The notes under the pieces are model-generated. The model did no database searches. It was given only the letters and a program-made list of their open reading frames with translations, and was not told the DNA's origin. A stretch of DNA of 64,000 nucleotides from Bacillus sp. V5-8f (lineage in GTDB: Bacteria; Bacillota; Bacilli; Bacillales; DSM-1321): positions 1 to 64,000 of the forward strand of contig NZ_PGUW01000007.1 in assembly GCF_002863565.1 (NCBI RefSeq). Reading direction: 5' to 3'. Made by a program: the position numbers and the translations under genes. Below are positions 9,013 through 18,037 of this stretch, piece after piece (position 1 is the first letter of the stretch; each line of letters opens with the position of its first letter).

Positions 9013-9102
9013 TTATTTCACACCGGGTTTGTCATTGTAGCCGGCTGTGAATATTGCTGCTAAAAATGACACTGAAACGGCTATTATTAATATTGTACCC
9101 AT
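9013..9102 (-). CDS. 29-aa single-pass membrane miniprotein
   Basis: A short open frame encodes 29 residues: an N-terminal hydrophobic helix (residues 3-19, GTILIIAVSVSFLAAIF) and a polar tail ending DKPGVK. AAAGGGGG sits 7 nt before the ATG, as good as that of any neighbouring gene, and the bidirectional terminator lies just beyond the stop. These three features support a real gene of the sporulation-type or regulatory membrane miniprotein class, but no family is recognised. Confidence 0.6.
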   Translation of the reverse strand: MGTILIIAVSVSFLAAIFTAGYNDKPGVK

Positions 9103-9425
9103 TATGTAGCCCCCTTTTGGCATTGATGGTGTGACTGTAGCATGACGAAACAGCAGTGTTAGTATTGTTCTTCTGTCCAAAACTCAATTAGTATGGAAAT
9201 ATTATACCTCATCTTAATAGGACTGTGAATGAAAACGGTTGTATTTTTTCACCTATTGAACAACTATTCACTATTTTTTCAACTTTTTGAATACCGTGCT
9301 CTCGTTGTATGGTGCCATTTTCACCAGCCTTTGTTTCCCCCTTTTCACTAACCCTATACATGTTTCGCTAATTCAGAGCATAGAGTAGAGTATCATCTCT
9401 GAAAGTAACAAGGGGAGGTTCCTTA

Positions 9426-11324
9426 ATGGATATTTTAAAGAAAATTGAAAAGTACAGAGAAGATGAACAGAGGCTGAAGTGGGAAGGCACCTTCGCGGAA
9501 TATTTGGAGATTGTAAAGGAAAAGCCATGGGTTGCACAGTCTGCTCATTCACGAGTTTATAACATGATTAGAGATGCAGGTATAGAAGAAGTGAATGGGG
9601 TACGTAAATACAATTTCTTTAGCGGCCAGCTTTTCGGCCTTGAGGAAGCTCTTGAAAGACTGGTGGAGGAATATTTTCATCCTGCCGCCAAAAGGCTTGA
9701 TGTCAGAAAGCGGATTTTGCTTTTGATGGGACCTGTATCTGGAGGGAAGTCAACACTTGTGGCAATGTTAAAAAGGGGGCTTGAAGCTTATTCCCTTAAG
9801 GGCCAGGGTGCGATATACGCTATTAAAGGCTGCCCAATGCATGAAGATCCGTTGCACCTAATCCCTCAGCACTTGCGCGAAGATTTCAACGAGGAATACG
9901 GTATCCGGATCGAAGGGAATTTATCACCGCTCAATGTGATGAGGCTGGAAAAGGATTACGGCGGCCGGATAGAAGACGTACTCGTCGAGAGGGTTTTCCT
10001 ATCGGAGGATAAGCGTGTCGGAATCGGAACATTCAGTCCTTCTGACCCGAAATCACAGGATATCGCAGATTTGACAGGGAGTATTGACTTTTCGACGATT
10101 GCCCAATATGGGTCGGAATCAGACCCGCGCGCCTATCGGTTTGATGGTGAGCTTAACAAGGCAAACCGGGGCATGATGGAATTCCAGGAAATGCTTAAAT
10201 GTGACGAGAAATTTTTATGGCATCTGCTTTCTCTCACGCAGGAAGGGAACTTCAAGGCCGGCCGGTTCGCTTTGATTAGTGCAGATGAGTTAATCGTCGC
10301 GCATACAAACGAAACCGAATATAAATCGTTCATCGCCAATAAAAAGAATGAGGCTCTTCATTCAAGGATTATTGTAATGCCAATCCCGTATAACCTGAAA
10401 GTGAGCGAAGAAGAAAAAATTTATGAGAAAATGATTCGGGAAAGCGATGTATCTGATGTCCATATCGCCCCGCACACCCTTAAGGTAGCGGCGATGTTTA
10501 CCATCCTGACGAGGTTAAAGGATCCCAAGAAGGGTGACATTGACCTGGTGAAGAAATTGAGGCTATATGACGGTGAAAATGTGGAAGGTTACAATTCCGC
10601 AGATATTGCAGAGCTAAAGAAGGAATACCCTGACGAAGGGATGAGCGGCATCGATCCGCGCTATGTCATTAACCGTATTTCATCAACCATCATTCGCAAA
10701 GAAGACAATCCGTCCATTAATGCCCTTGATGTACTCCGCTCATTGAAGGAGGGATTAGACCAGCACCCATCCATAACGAATGAGCTCCGAGAGCGGTACC
10801 TGAATTTTATTTCGCTCGCACGGAAGGAGTACGATACCATTGCAAAAAATGAAGTACAAAAGGCATTTGTTTATTCCTATGAAGAATCTGCGAAAACATT
10901 GATGGATAATTATCTTGATAATGTGGAGGCTTACTGCAACAAATCCAAGCTGCGCGATCCGCTTACCGGAGAAGAAATTTCGCCGGATGAAAAACTGATG
11001 CGTTCTATTGAGGAGCAAATCGGTATTTCTGAAAATGCAAAAAAAGCATTCCGTGAAGAAATTCTCATACGTATTTCGGCATATGCGCGTAAAGGGAAAA
11101 GGTTCGACTACAATTCACATGACCGTTTGCGGGAAGCGATCCAAAAGAAATTGTTTGCAGATTTGAAGGATGTGGTGAAAATCACTACATCCTCAAAGAC
11201 ACCGGATGAAAACCAGCTTAAGAAAGTAAACGAAGTCGTTGCAAGGCTTATTGAGGAGCATGGATATAATTCCACATCTGCAAATGAATTGTTAAAGTAT
11301 GTTGGTAGTTTATTGAACAGATAG
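9426..11324 (+). CDS. prkA: PrkA family AAA+ serine protein kinase
   Basis: This 632-aa protein, about the length of B. subtilis PrkA, has an N-terminal AAA+ domain with Walker A GPVSGGKST near residues 101-109 and a C-terminal kinase-like region. PrkA homologues act in sporulation and stress; the family has been described both as a serine kinase and as an ATP-dependent protease. It partners genetically with yhbH-type genes across bacteria, and yhbH lies 1.4 kb downstream here. AGGGGAGG is 7 nt upstream of the ATG. A CATAGAGT box about 45 nt upstream is a possible sigma-E -10. Confidence 0.93.
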   Translation: MDILKKIEKYREDEQRLKWEGTFAEYLEIVKEKPWVAQSAHSRVYNMIRDAGIEEVNGVRKYNFFSGQLFGLEEALERLVEEYFHPAAKRLDVRKRILLLMGPVSGGKSTLVAMLKRGLEAYSLKGQGAIYAIKGCPMHEDPLHLIPQHLREDFNEEYGIRIEGNLSPLNVMRLEKDYGGRIEDVLVERVFLSEDKRVGIGTFSPSDPKSQDIADLTGSIDFSTIAQYGSESDPRAYRFDGELNKANRGMMEFQEMLKCDEKFLWHLLSLTQEGNFKAGRFALISADELIVAHTNETEYKSFIANKKNEALHSRIIVMPIPYNLKVSEEEKIYEKMIRESDVSDVHIAPHTLKVAAMFTILTRLKDPKKGDIDLVKKLRLYDGENVEGYNSADIAELKKEYPDEGMSGIDPRYVINRISSTIIRKEDNPSINALDVLRSLKEGLDQHPSITNELRERYLNFISLARKEYDTIAKNEVQKAFVYSYEESAKTLMDNYLDNVEAYCNKSKLRDPLTGEEISPDEKLMRSIEEQIGISENAKKAFREEILIRISAYARKGKRFDYNSHDRLREAIQKKLFADLKDVVKITTSSKTPDENQLKKVNEVVARLIEEHGYNSTSANELLKYVGSLLNR

Positions 11325-11335
11325 CATTTGCAAAT

Positions 11336-11365
11336 GGCCTGCCAAATTTGGCAGGTTTTATTTTT
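11336..11365 (+). terminator. Terminator after prkA
   Basis: CCTGCCAAATTTGGCAGG, a perfect palindrome, followed by TTTTATTTTT. Confidence 0.8.
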
Positions 11366-11478
11366 ATGGATTCGGGCTGAAATTTCAGGAAGTCGTATAC
11401 CTTTTTCAACGGCCTGCAGCCTGGTAGAATACATCTCCTCCTTGCGGGAAAGGTAAGGATAAAAGGAGATGGTATTTG

Positions 11479-11637
11479 TTGAAAAAGAAAAATCCGAACC
11501 AGGAAACCGAACAGACAATTGCCCCCGGGTTTGATTATGATGATGAATTGAACGAAAGTGCAACTCCAGAGGAAGTGGAAAAAGGTGAATATACGAATGT
11601 AACCACATTGTCCCTTGACGAGGTGGATCCAATCTGA
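11479..11637 (+). CDS. Small acidic protein (52 aa), possibly YozQ/DUF4025-like
   Basis: A TTG start with AAAGGAG 10 nt upstream opens a 52-aa frame. The N-terminus MKKKNPNQE is basic and the rest strongly acidic, ending KGEYTNVTTLSLDEVDPI. It is soluble and probably unstructured. The C-terminal motif resembles small Bacillus proteins of the YozQ/DUF4025 kind from memory, which is a weak assignment. A terminator follows the stop at 3 nt, which supports it as a transcribed gene. Confidence 0.6.
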   Translation: MKKKNPNQETEQTIAPGFDYDDELNESATPEEVEKGEYTNVTTLSLDEVDPI

Positions 11638-11638
11638 A

Positions 11639-11663
11639 TCCTGCCGGATGGCAGGGTTTTTTA
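11639..11663 (+). terminator. Terminator after the 52-aa gene
   Basis: CCTGCC-GGAT-GGCAGG followed by GTTTTTT. Confidence 0.8.
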
Positions 11664-11887
11664 TGTTTTTTAAGTTTTCACCTTTAAATCAAGCCATTAA
11701 TCTAGTGATAATCTGTTCAGTCTTTTTATTACAGACACGATTTTTTCTCCGGATTACACCTGGCACACATTGGCCCAACAGTGGAGGACAGCAGAAGTGG
11801 GTGAACAGATTATTCAAAGCATGCCCAGGTGGGAATTTTGGAAGGAGGCCATGAAAAAACAAATATAAAAACCTTTCTTTTTAAATG

Positions 11888-11937
11888 AAAACCCACTCCT
11901 GGAAGTCTTAGCATACTCTCCAAAGTGGGTTTTTCTT
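11888..11937. terminator. Bidirectional hairpin, terminator of the HMA-like gene
   Basis: AAAACCCACT pairs with AGTGGGTTTT across about 28 nt. It lies immediately 3' of the minus-strand gene at 11942. The preceding stretch 11664-11887 holds no gene with a ribosome binding site. Confidence 0.65.
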
Positions 11938-11941
11938 ACTA

Positions 11942-12154
11942 TTAAATAGTCACATGTAATCCATGAGCTTCAAGTGTCCCTATGATTTGCTGGAGTGAAA
12001 TCTTTTGGTGGTCGAACTCGACTTTTATTTCACCGTCATTGGTATCGAATAGTGCTCTTTCAATCCCATCGCTTTTAAGCAAAAGGGATTCTACATCCTG
12101 AATATTGCTGTTGGAAGTTGCCTGTTTTACATAAATTGTAGCGTTCTCCATCAT
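11942..12154 (-). CDS. HMA-fold protein lacking the metal-binding CxxC
   Basis: This roughly 70-aa protein has the beta-alpha-beta-beta-alpha-beta pattern of heavy-metal-associated (CopZ-like) domains: NATIYVKQATSNSNIQDVES, then a strand pair FDTNDGEIKVEFD and a final helix. The usual MxCxxC loop is replaced by QATSNSN, so copper chaperone activity is unlikely. ATG codons at 12154 and 12151 both follow AAAGGAG; either may be used. Spacing favours the second slightly. Confidence 0.7.
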   Translation of the reverse strand: MMENATIYVKQATSNSNIQDVESLLLKSDGIERALFDTNDGEIKVEFDHQKISLQQIIGTLEAHGLHVTI

Positions 12155-12285
12155 GAGTCTCCTTTCCACGAATGACTAACCTACCTTATCTATACCCTTT
12201 TCCACGGAAGATATGACATAGGAACACAAGGTATGAAAGTTTCTTCTAGTGCACTATAGGGTAAAAGATACCAGAGGTGATTTTG

Positions 12286-12465
12286 ATGGAGAATAATCTT
12301 AAAAGGGAAAACGTACCTGAAAACAGCTCTATGGCGAAAGATTTCGACGAAATGAAAGACCTAGGAAAGCAAATGGAGAATTTAAGGACCAACGAAGAAC
12401 TGAAAGAATGGAATAAACGTCCCGGTACTGTGCAGCACGAAGAAGTAGAAGTTAATCAAGAATAG
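12286..12465 (+). CDS. Small hydrophilic hypothetical protein (59 aa)
   Basis: A charged, Glu/Lys/Asn-rich helical protein without a recognised domain. The ATG at 12286 has AGAGGTG 6 nt upstream; the GTG at 12277 overlaps that site and is rejected. It is divergent from the HMA-fold gene with about 130 bp between starts, and is followed by a GC-rich hairpin and T run. No function is suggested. Confidence 0.6.
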   Translation: MENNLKRENVPENSSMAKDFDEMKDLGKQMENLRTNEELKEWNKRPGTVQHEEVEVNQE

Positions 12466-12471
12466 ACAAGG

Positions 12472-12498
12472 TCTCCACGTTGAGGGGGCTTTTTTTTG
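12472..12498 (+). terminator. Terminator after the 59-aa gene
   Basis: GTCTCC-ACGTTGA-GGGGGC with two G-T pairs, then eight T. Confidence 0.6.
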
Positions 12499-12565
12499 TG
12501 CTTTCAAAATTCCTGATGGAAGCCTGTCCATTTTTTTAGGTAAAGACCTTTTGTCAAAATTTTTT

Positions 12566-12594
12566 GTAAATTATTTGCTGTCCGCGCATATGAT
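12566..12594 (+). promoter_or_regulatory. Possible sigma-E promoter of yhbH
   Basis: GTAAATTA, 13 nt, then CATATGAT, about 140 nt before the yhbH start. The -10 resembles the CATA-type element of sporulation sigma-E, under which yhbH is known to be expressed in B. subtilis. The -35 match is weak. Confidence 0.3.
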
Positions 12595-12734
12595 AGAGTA
12601 ATCCCATTCTTTAACTGTTTTACCAACGGGACTGTTTACACCTAAAAATGATGATTGAAAAAATTTTTTCACACTACATTATCTTATGCATGATTATGGA
12701 AGTATGTGCAAGAAAAATTAGGAGGGGAATAAAT

Positions 12735-13931
12735 ATGACAGAAGCGGACAATCATCAGTTTGTGATTTCGAAGGAAGATTGGTCCCTCCACCGAAAAGGA
12801 TATGATGACCAGCAACGTCACCAGGAAAAGGTACAAGAAGCGATCAAGAATAATCTGCCGGATTTAATTTCAGAGGAAAGCATTATCATGTCAAATGGAC
12901 GCGATGTTGTCAAAATCCCGATTCGCTCCTTGGATGAATATAAAATACGTTATAACTATGACAAAAATAAGCATGTAGGGCAGGGAGACGGCGAAAGCCA
13001 GGTGGGGGATGTAGTGGCCAGGGACGGTTCACCGTCACAGCAGCAGGGCCCTGGGAAAGGGCAGGGTGCCGGAGACCAGGCAGGGGAAGACTATTACGAA
13101 GCCGAAGTTTCGATGATGGAAATTGAAGAGGCATTATTCAGCCAATTGGAACTTCCTAACCTTCAACAAAAGGAACGGGCTGAAAACAGGGTAGAACATA
13201 TTGAATTCAATGATATCCGAAAAACAGGACTGATGGGTAACATTGATAAAAAGAAGACAATGATGGCTGCGTTCAAACGAAACGCTTTAACCGGAAACCC
13301 GGGATTCCATCCGATTTACCAGGAAGATTTGAAGTTTAAAACATGGAATGAAGTCATCAAGCCTGATTCTAAAGCGGTAGTTTTGGCCATGATGGATACT
13401 TCGGGCTCAATGGGAATCTGGGAAAAATACATGGCGCGCAGCTTTTTCTTTTGGATGACCCGTTTTTTGAGGACTAAATATGAGACTGTGGAAATTGAAT
13501 TCATCGCCCACCATACTGAAGCAAAAGTCGTCCCGGAAGAGGACTTTTTTACAAAAGGGGAAAGCGGCGGCACCATATGCTCATCCGTATACCGAAAAGC
13601 TTTGGAGCTGATCGATTATAAATACGATCCCATGAGATATAATATTTATCCCTTTCATTTTTCGGATGGAGATAACCTGACGTCAGATAACGCACGATGC
13701 GTGAAGCTCGTCGAGGAGCTTATGAAAACTTGCAATATGTTTGGGTATGGAGAAGTGAACCAATACAATCGTATACCCTCTACCCTTTTTTCGGCTTATA
13801 AAAACATTGAAGATGAAAAGTTTAGGTACTATATCTTAAAACAGAAAAAAGATGTATTTTCTGCTTTAGAAACGTTTTTTAGAAAAGAGAACAAAGTTAA
13901 TCAAATTACAGTTACTGTACCCAACAAGTAA
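12735..13931 (+). CDS. yhbH: YhbH stress/sporulation protein with island-derived C-terminus
   Basis: This 398-aa protein of the UPF0229 (DUF444) family has a von Willebrand A-like fold: [10 protein letters not shown] provides the metal-site DxSxS, followed by a later FSDGDN. YhbH homologues work with PrkA-type kinases and SpoVR-like proteins in sporulation and stress. The ATG at 12735 has AGGAGGGG 8 nt upstream; the ATG at 12648 lacks one. From about residue 340 the coding sequence belongs to the inserted island: a diverged second copy of the same tail sits at 60281-60435. The protein remains full length, with a tail ending [11 protein letters not shown]. Confidence 0.9.
   Translation: MTEADNHQFVISKEDWSLHRKGYDDQQRHQEKVQEAIKNNLPDLISEESIIMSNGRDVVKIPIRSLDEYKIRYNYDKNKHVGQGDGESQVGDVVARDGSPSQQQGPGKGQGAGDQAGEDYYEAEVSMMEIEEALFSQLELPNLQQKERAENRVEHIEFNDIRKTGLMGNIDKKKTMMAAFKRNALTGNPGFHPIYQEDLKFKTWNEVIKPDSKAVVLAMMDTSGSMGIWEKYMARSFFFWMTRFLRTKYETVEIEFIAHHTEAKVVPEEDFFTKGESGGTICSSVYRKALELIDYKYDPMRYNIYPFHFSDGDNLTSDNARCVKLVEELMKTCNMFGYGEVNQYNRIPSTLFSAYKNIEDEKFRYYILKQKKDVFSALETFFRKENKVNQITVTVPNK
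13753..13771 (+). repeat. Putative attL of the 46.5-kb island
   Basis: AAGTGAACCAATACAATCG inside yhbH aligns with AAGTCAATCAGTATAATCG at 60281, where homology to yhbH resumes abruptly. The only block identical at the boundary is AAGT, consistent with the very short cores used by serine integrases. Before this point the sequence is host yhbH; after it, island DNA encoding a replacement tail. Confidence 0.7.
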
Positions 13932-13985
13932 AACATCAAAGAACAATAAAGATGTTTAAAGTTAATTATACAATCTAAAATCAAA

Positions 13986-14019
13986 GAGACACTAGGACAT
14001 TGGACTCCTAGTGTCTTTT
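13986..14019 (+). terminator. Terminator after the hybrid yhbH
   Basis: AGACACTAGGA pairs with TCCTAGTGTCT around CATTGGAC, followed by TTTC. It is island-encoded; the original terminator remains at 60442. Confidence 0.8.
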
Positions 14020-14200
14020 CTATTACTTATACATATATATTGATTAGAGATATATTTCAATCTTTGTAAAAATCCTTTTTCTTAGCGTCAGCTCTCTGTG
14101 TCCCTGCATTAGATTTACCATATATATCTAAACACCTAACTACATGTTGAAGATAATTAATAAGAACACTTCTTAATAATAAAAGAGCTAAGGAGAAAAA

Positions 14201-14657
14201 ATGTCAGAGTATTTATTTTTTTATTATCCAGAAGGTATTCCTGATTTACCTGAACTGGAAGGGAACGATTTAAAAAAAGGTGTAGAAACAAGAAACTAGA
14301 TAATGATTTAATATTTATCGCTGGAATACTTGCTGAGCTAGGGCTTCCGGGAGAAATAGATCAGCATTTAAGCAGTATTCTAATAGAAGCACGAATGATG
14401 TTATCAATGGCAGTGAATACTAATGTCCCGCAGCAGAATTACTTTTAGCAAACTTACACTTTCGAAGAATTTTCCCACCAATCCCTACTGGAGATTCTAA
14501 GTCTGTCATTATTGTAAGCGAGTTGAGAGATTTATTGGTAATCGCTGAAGAAGATGGACAGCTAAAATTGACTGCTGGAACATTTAAACCAGAAAAGGTA
14601 TATGGTATACCACTTAAATTTTTTATAAATAATACTCGTTTTCTCAGGAGGATCTGA
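14201..14657 (+). pseudogene. Frameshifted hypothetical gene (about 152 codons)
   Basis: An ATG with AAGGAG upstream starts MSEYLFFYYPEGIPDLPELE. The frame then shifts at a run of seven A (14272-14278) into one encoding FIAGILAELGLPGEIDQHL. It shifts again near CCCGCAGCAG (about 14430) into SVIIVSELRDLLVIAEEDG and ends at the TGA at 14655. Composition is protein-like throughout all three segments, so this was one gene of unknown function. The family is not recognised. Confidence 0.55.
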
Positions 14658-14836
14658 TGAGGAATGGATGTCTAGTTCCAATATACTGGGTTAAAGATGT
14701 CATTTGGACATTATCGAAAAGACTAAATAGATCATGTTATCGGTTCACGGAAATGGTGGACGTTTTTTTCTTATAGCTATCTAGCCATTGGGATTTGAGA
14801 TTTTAACGATGACATAATTTTGATAACTTTATGCTA

Positions 14837-14867
14837 AATTGCATATTTTATTTAAAAAAATGCAATT
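14837..14867. promoter_or_regulatory. Inverted repeat upstream of the dynamin operon
   Basis: AATTGCAT and ATGCAATT form perfect 8-bp arms 15 nt apart, ending 5 nt before the -35 box. This is a plausible operator for the HTH domain encoded by the first gene (autoregulation), by inference. Confidence 0.45.
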
Positions 14868-14872
14868 AATGG

Positions 14873-14901
14873 TTGAGTTACCAATAAAAATACTCTATAA
14901 T
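14873..14901 (+). promoter_or_regulatory. Sigma-A promoter of the dynamin operon
   Basis: TTGAGT, 17-nt spacer, TATAAT, 42 nt before the start codon at 14943. Close to consensus with ideal spacing. Confidence 0.75.
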
Positions 14902-14942
14902 TCGATACAAGGGAAAAATTTACTATTTTAAGAGGTGAAAGT

Positions 14943-17159
14943 ATGTTTGATTTACAAGATTTTAGGCAAAATGTACTGAAAATGACTCAGGAAGAGTTTG
15001 CTAAATTAATAGATAGCAGACAGGATTATGTATCAAGAATGGAAAAAAATCCAGAAGCAATTGATTTAAGTCTTCTTTTAAAAATTGCCTCTGCAACAGG
15101 TACTACCTTGGATGAGTTAGTTGGATATAAAAAGGATTTACCAAAGGCACTGTCAGTAGATAATACTTGGGAAACTTCAAGCTATATCAAGAAGACTATG
15201 CTTGAATATATAAAGGTTAGAATGAAAGACTTAAATCTTGAAGATACATCTCATTCTAATATGGTAGTGGAATTGAAAAAAATGATAGATTCTACTCTTC
15301 GTAAACCTACTGTTGCAATTGTTGGAATGTCAGATGCAGGGAAAAGTAGGCTGATTAACTCATTAATCGGACAAGATAAGATGCCTACATCTTGGACACC
15401 TACAACATCAATTAGTGTTCATATTAAGCATGTAGAAGATCGGCCTTCTTTTATAAAAGAAGAAGCTTGGATCTTTAAAGGTGGGAAGAAGGGCTTTGAT
15501 GTACATAAGCTTCATGATCAAGCTTATTGTGAAAAGTACAAGATTGCAGCAGGTGAGGCACATATATTATCGGATTACGGAACACGACAGGGTTCTAAAT
15601 ATTTAGAGGATGCAAGTGCTGCTATTATATTTGTTGAAAGTCCTATTCTTCAAATTTGTGACATTGTAGACTTACCGGGATTTGGCACAGGTGACCGAGT
15701 GAATGATGATAAATTAGCACAAAAGTCTAAAGAATTTGCTGACATTGTTATATATCTATCAATTGCGAATGGTTTCTTACGTGGGACGGATATCGAATTC
15801 ATTAAAAATTCAATAAACTCTTTACCAGTTTTAGAGAATAGGGGAAATGACTTAAAACCATTAAATAATCTGTTTGTCTTAGCTTCTCAAGCACATACAG
15901 TAAACGGTGGAAGTAAAAATGATTTACTTGATATTCTAGATGCAGGGTCAAAACGTTTATATAATGAAATACCTGAAGAAATTTGGGAGAATCGTGCTGA
16001 AGCATCTGGTTATTCTTATCAAGAAATACATCTCAGGGAGAGGTTTTTCACTTATACAACGGATAAACCATATTTGAGAGAAGATTTTGAGCAAGACCTA
16101 AAGCAATTGTTAGAAGTTTTACCAGTAATGATAAATGACAAATCAAAGACATCTATACAAGAATTTATAGCATCTCAAAAGAAGGAACTTCAGATTGAAA
16201 TAAATTCTTACTATGGAATGTTAAAAAAAAGGGAACAATTAATTCAGTACTTTAATGAGTTGAAGGACAATGAACCCCAACGAATGAACGATAACTATCA
16301 GTCAAGAATGAATGTCTTGGAGAAAATTCAATCTTTCCGTCAAGAAACCATTAATACATTTGAAGATGTATATGCAGAAATTATATCAGTAGATAATATA
16401 GTAGAGATTATTAAAAAACAAGGCTATAAGAAAAAGAAAGATGATATTGAACGCTTAGGTGGATTTATAAGTAGTAAAATTCAAGCAAAGCTTCAAGATA
16501 TTCTTAAAAAGAAGTCATCGGATTTAAATGATGTTATTGATCGGTTTATTAAGGATTTTGATGAATCAATTAAAAAGCCAAGTAATTTAGATTTAGATAC
16601 CTATGTTATTCCGTTTGATAGTGTTAAGGTGTTCGCAAGTGGTTTAGCAGGACTTGCTACCTTCGGTGGGTTAGCGATTTGGGCTTCTACTTTAGGAAAT
16701 CTAGGTGCTTATATTTTAGTTGCAAAGGGTGTTAGTGTATTATCGGCGGTTGGCATCAGTGTAGCTGGTGGAACTGCAGGAGCAGCATCAGTAGTTGCAG
16801 CTCTAGGTGGACCAATTACTCTTGGTATTGCTTTAGCGGTAATTGTTAGTTTATCAGTCTTTGCCTTCGTATCAGGTGGGTGGCAGAAGAGTATTGCAAA
16901 AAAAATGGTCAAAGAGTACGGGAAACAAAATACGCTACAAAAATTTGTAAGTGAAATAGATAAATTCTGGAATGACACACAAATGGAATTTGAAACGGCC
17001 GCAGATCATCTTGAAGAGGAATGGCAACAAAAATTAAAAGAATTAGTTGATGAAATTGCTTCTTACAGTGTTGAAGAGTTAGAGGCAAACATTTTTAAGG
17101 GGAAAAAGATGACTGATTTTTTTGAGTCCGTGCCATTGAATGAGCTAACAATGGCATAA
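14943..17159 (+). CDS. HTH-dynamin-like GTPase with hydrophobic C-terminal segment
   Basis: This 738-aa protein combines three parts. Residues 1-61 are an XRE-type helix-turn-helix (MTQEEFAKLIDSRQDYVSRME). A dynamin/GTPase domain follows, with P-loop GMSDAGKS near 128-135, a candidate switch TPTTS and the G3 motif DLPGFG near 243-248; the G4 TKxD motif is not evident. Then comes a long helical stalk and a Gly/Ala-rich hydrophobic stretch (about 560-645) able to form a membrane hairpin. Bacterial dynamins remodel membranes and some defend against phage; an HTH fused to one is unusual. AGAGGTGAAA precedes the ATG. It is the first gene of a four-gene operon. Confidence 0.8.
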   Translation: MFDLQDFRQNVLKMTQEEFAKLIDSRQDYVSRMEKNPEAIDLSLLLKIASATGTTLDELVGYKKDLPKALSVDNTWETSSYIKKTMLEYIKVRMKDLNLEDTSHSNMVVELKKMIDSTLRKPTVAIVGMSDAGKSRLINSLIGQDKMPTSWTPTTSISVHIKHVEDRPSFIKEEAWIFKGGKKGFDVHKLHDQAYCEKYKIAAGEAHILSDYGTRQGSKYLEDASAAIIFVESPILQICDIVDLPGFGTGDRVNDDKLAQKSKEFADIVIYLSIANGFLRGTDIEFIKNSINSLPVLENRGNDLKPLNNLFVLASQAHTVNGGSKNDLLDILDAGSKRLYNEIPEEIWENRAEASGYSYQEIHLRERFFTYTTDKPYLREDFEQDLKQLLEVLPVMINDKSKTSIQEFIASQKKELQIEINSYYGMLKKREQLIQYFNELKDNEPQRMNDNYQSRMNVLEKIQSFRQETINTFEDVYAEIISVDNIVEIIKKQGYKKKKDDIERLGGFISSKIQAKLQDILKKKSSDLNDVIDRFIKDFDESIKKPSNLDLDTYVIPFDSVKVFASGLAGLATFGGLAIWASTLGNLGAYILVAKGVSVLSAVGISVAGGTAGAASVVAALGGPITLGIALAVIVSLSVFAFVSGGWQKSIAKKMVKEYGKQNTLQKFVSEIDKFWNDTQMEFETAADHLEEEWQQKLKELVDEIASYSVEELEANIFKGKKMTDFFESVPLNELTMA

Positions 17160-17177
17160 GAAGGAGTTTGACTGCTG

Positions 17178-18023
17178 ATGATTACAGAAAGCCAGAATAC
17201 ATTCTTAGAGGAACTGATAAACAATAATGATATTTATTCTGCAAATATCTTACTTAAAAATATTTTCAGTAAAAACGTCTCAGATCCACTTGTTTTTAAT
17301 AAGTTCTTTGAATTTTGTATGAAAATTTCTAGATGGAATATTGACCTTCCATCTAGAACAATGTTCTTAGACCAAGCCGATTCTGCTCTTATCTTTTTTA
17401 GTGAAAATACGGATATAACTAGAGAGACACTTGAGATTATTCAAAAGTGTCAGGCTGAAATTACAGAAGTAAAAAAAGAAATCTCAAGTGTCCATTATAT
17501 TCAAGAAGATAAGATAGTAGATGAGTTGATTGAAAAAAACAAAGAATGTCTTTTAAAGCTAACAGAATATAAGTTTAAACTTCAAAAGTGCAATAATCAA
17601 AACAGTTTTCAAGAGCTTTTGAAGAGGATAGAATTTACTGAAAATAATATCCAAAAAGATTTATTAGAAGAATCTCAGCAAAAGTTATATGAAGAGCTAA
17701 CTAAGGATTACCAGCAAATTATAAGCCAAAAACTTAATGAATTTGAGCGTTTAAAAGTGAAGGCTTATAATAAGAAAGCTGTTCAAGACTATTATTATGT
17801 TTTTCAAGAGTTTAAAAGAGATGAGGAAAAGCATAAAAATAATTTTGTTGAATTAAAGAGATTAGTGGGTAGAAGGTTATTTTGTTATGATGCAAACCAA
17901 CTGTATTCAGAAACAATGATTTATTACAACAATGTATATTCTTATATTTTTAGCAAACTAGATGATGAAGGTAAATATCGTTTAACTGAACTCGCGATTG
18001 ATACCGAAAAGAAGAGTTATTAG
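17178..18023 (+). CDS. Coiled-coil protein of unknown function (281 aa)
   Basis: It lies 18 bp after the GTPase gene with AAGGAG upstream. The sequence is almost entirely helical, with coiled-coil-prone stretches rich in Glu, Lys and Gln from about residue 85 to 230, and no membrane segment. The first 80 residues (ANILLKNIFSKN, then FFEFCMKISRWNIDLPSRTMF) may be a small helical repeat. No family is recognised. It probably partners the dynamin stalk or links it to the nuclease-like protein. Confidence 0.7.
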   Translation: MITESQNTFLEELINNNDIYSANILLKNIFSKNVSDPLVFNKFFEFCMKISRWNIDLPSRTMFLDQADSALIFFSENTDITRETLEIIQKCQAEITEVKKEISSVHYIQEDKIVDELIEKNKECLLKLTEYKFKLQKCNNQNSFQELLKRIEFTENNIQKDLLEESQQKLYEELTKDYQQIISQKLNEFERLKVKAYNKKAVQDYYYVFQEFKRDEEKHKNNFVELKRLVGRRLFCYDANQLYSETMIYYNNVYSYIFSKLDDEGKYRLTELAIDTEKKSY

Positions 18024-18037
18024 AATGGAGCGGTGAA

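Noticed and set aside
11615-11854. 79-codon open frame after the 52-aa gene
   Set aside because: It starts inside the previous gene, reads through a terminator hairpin and has no start site.
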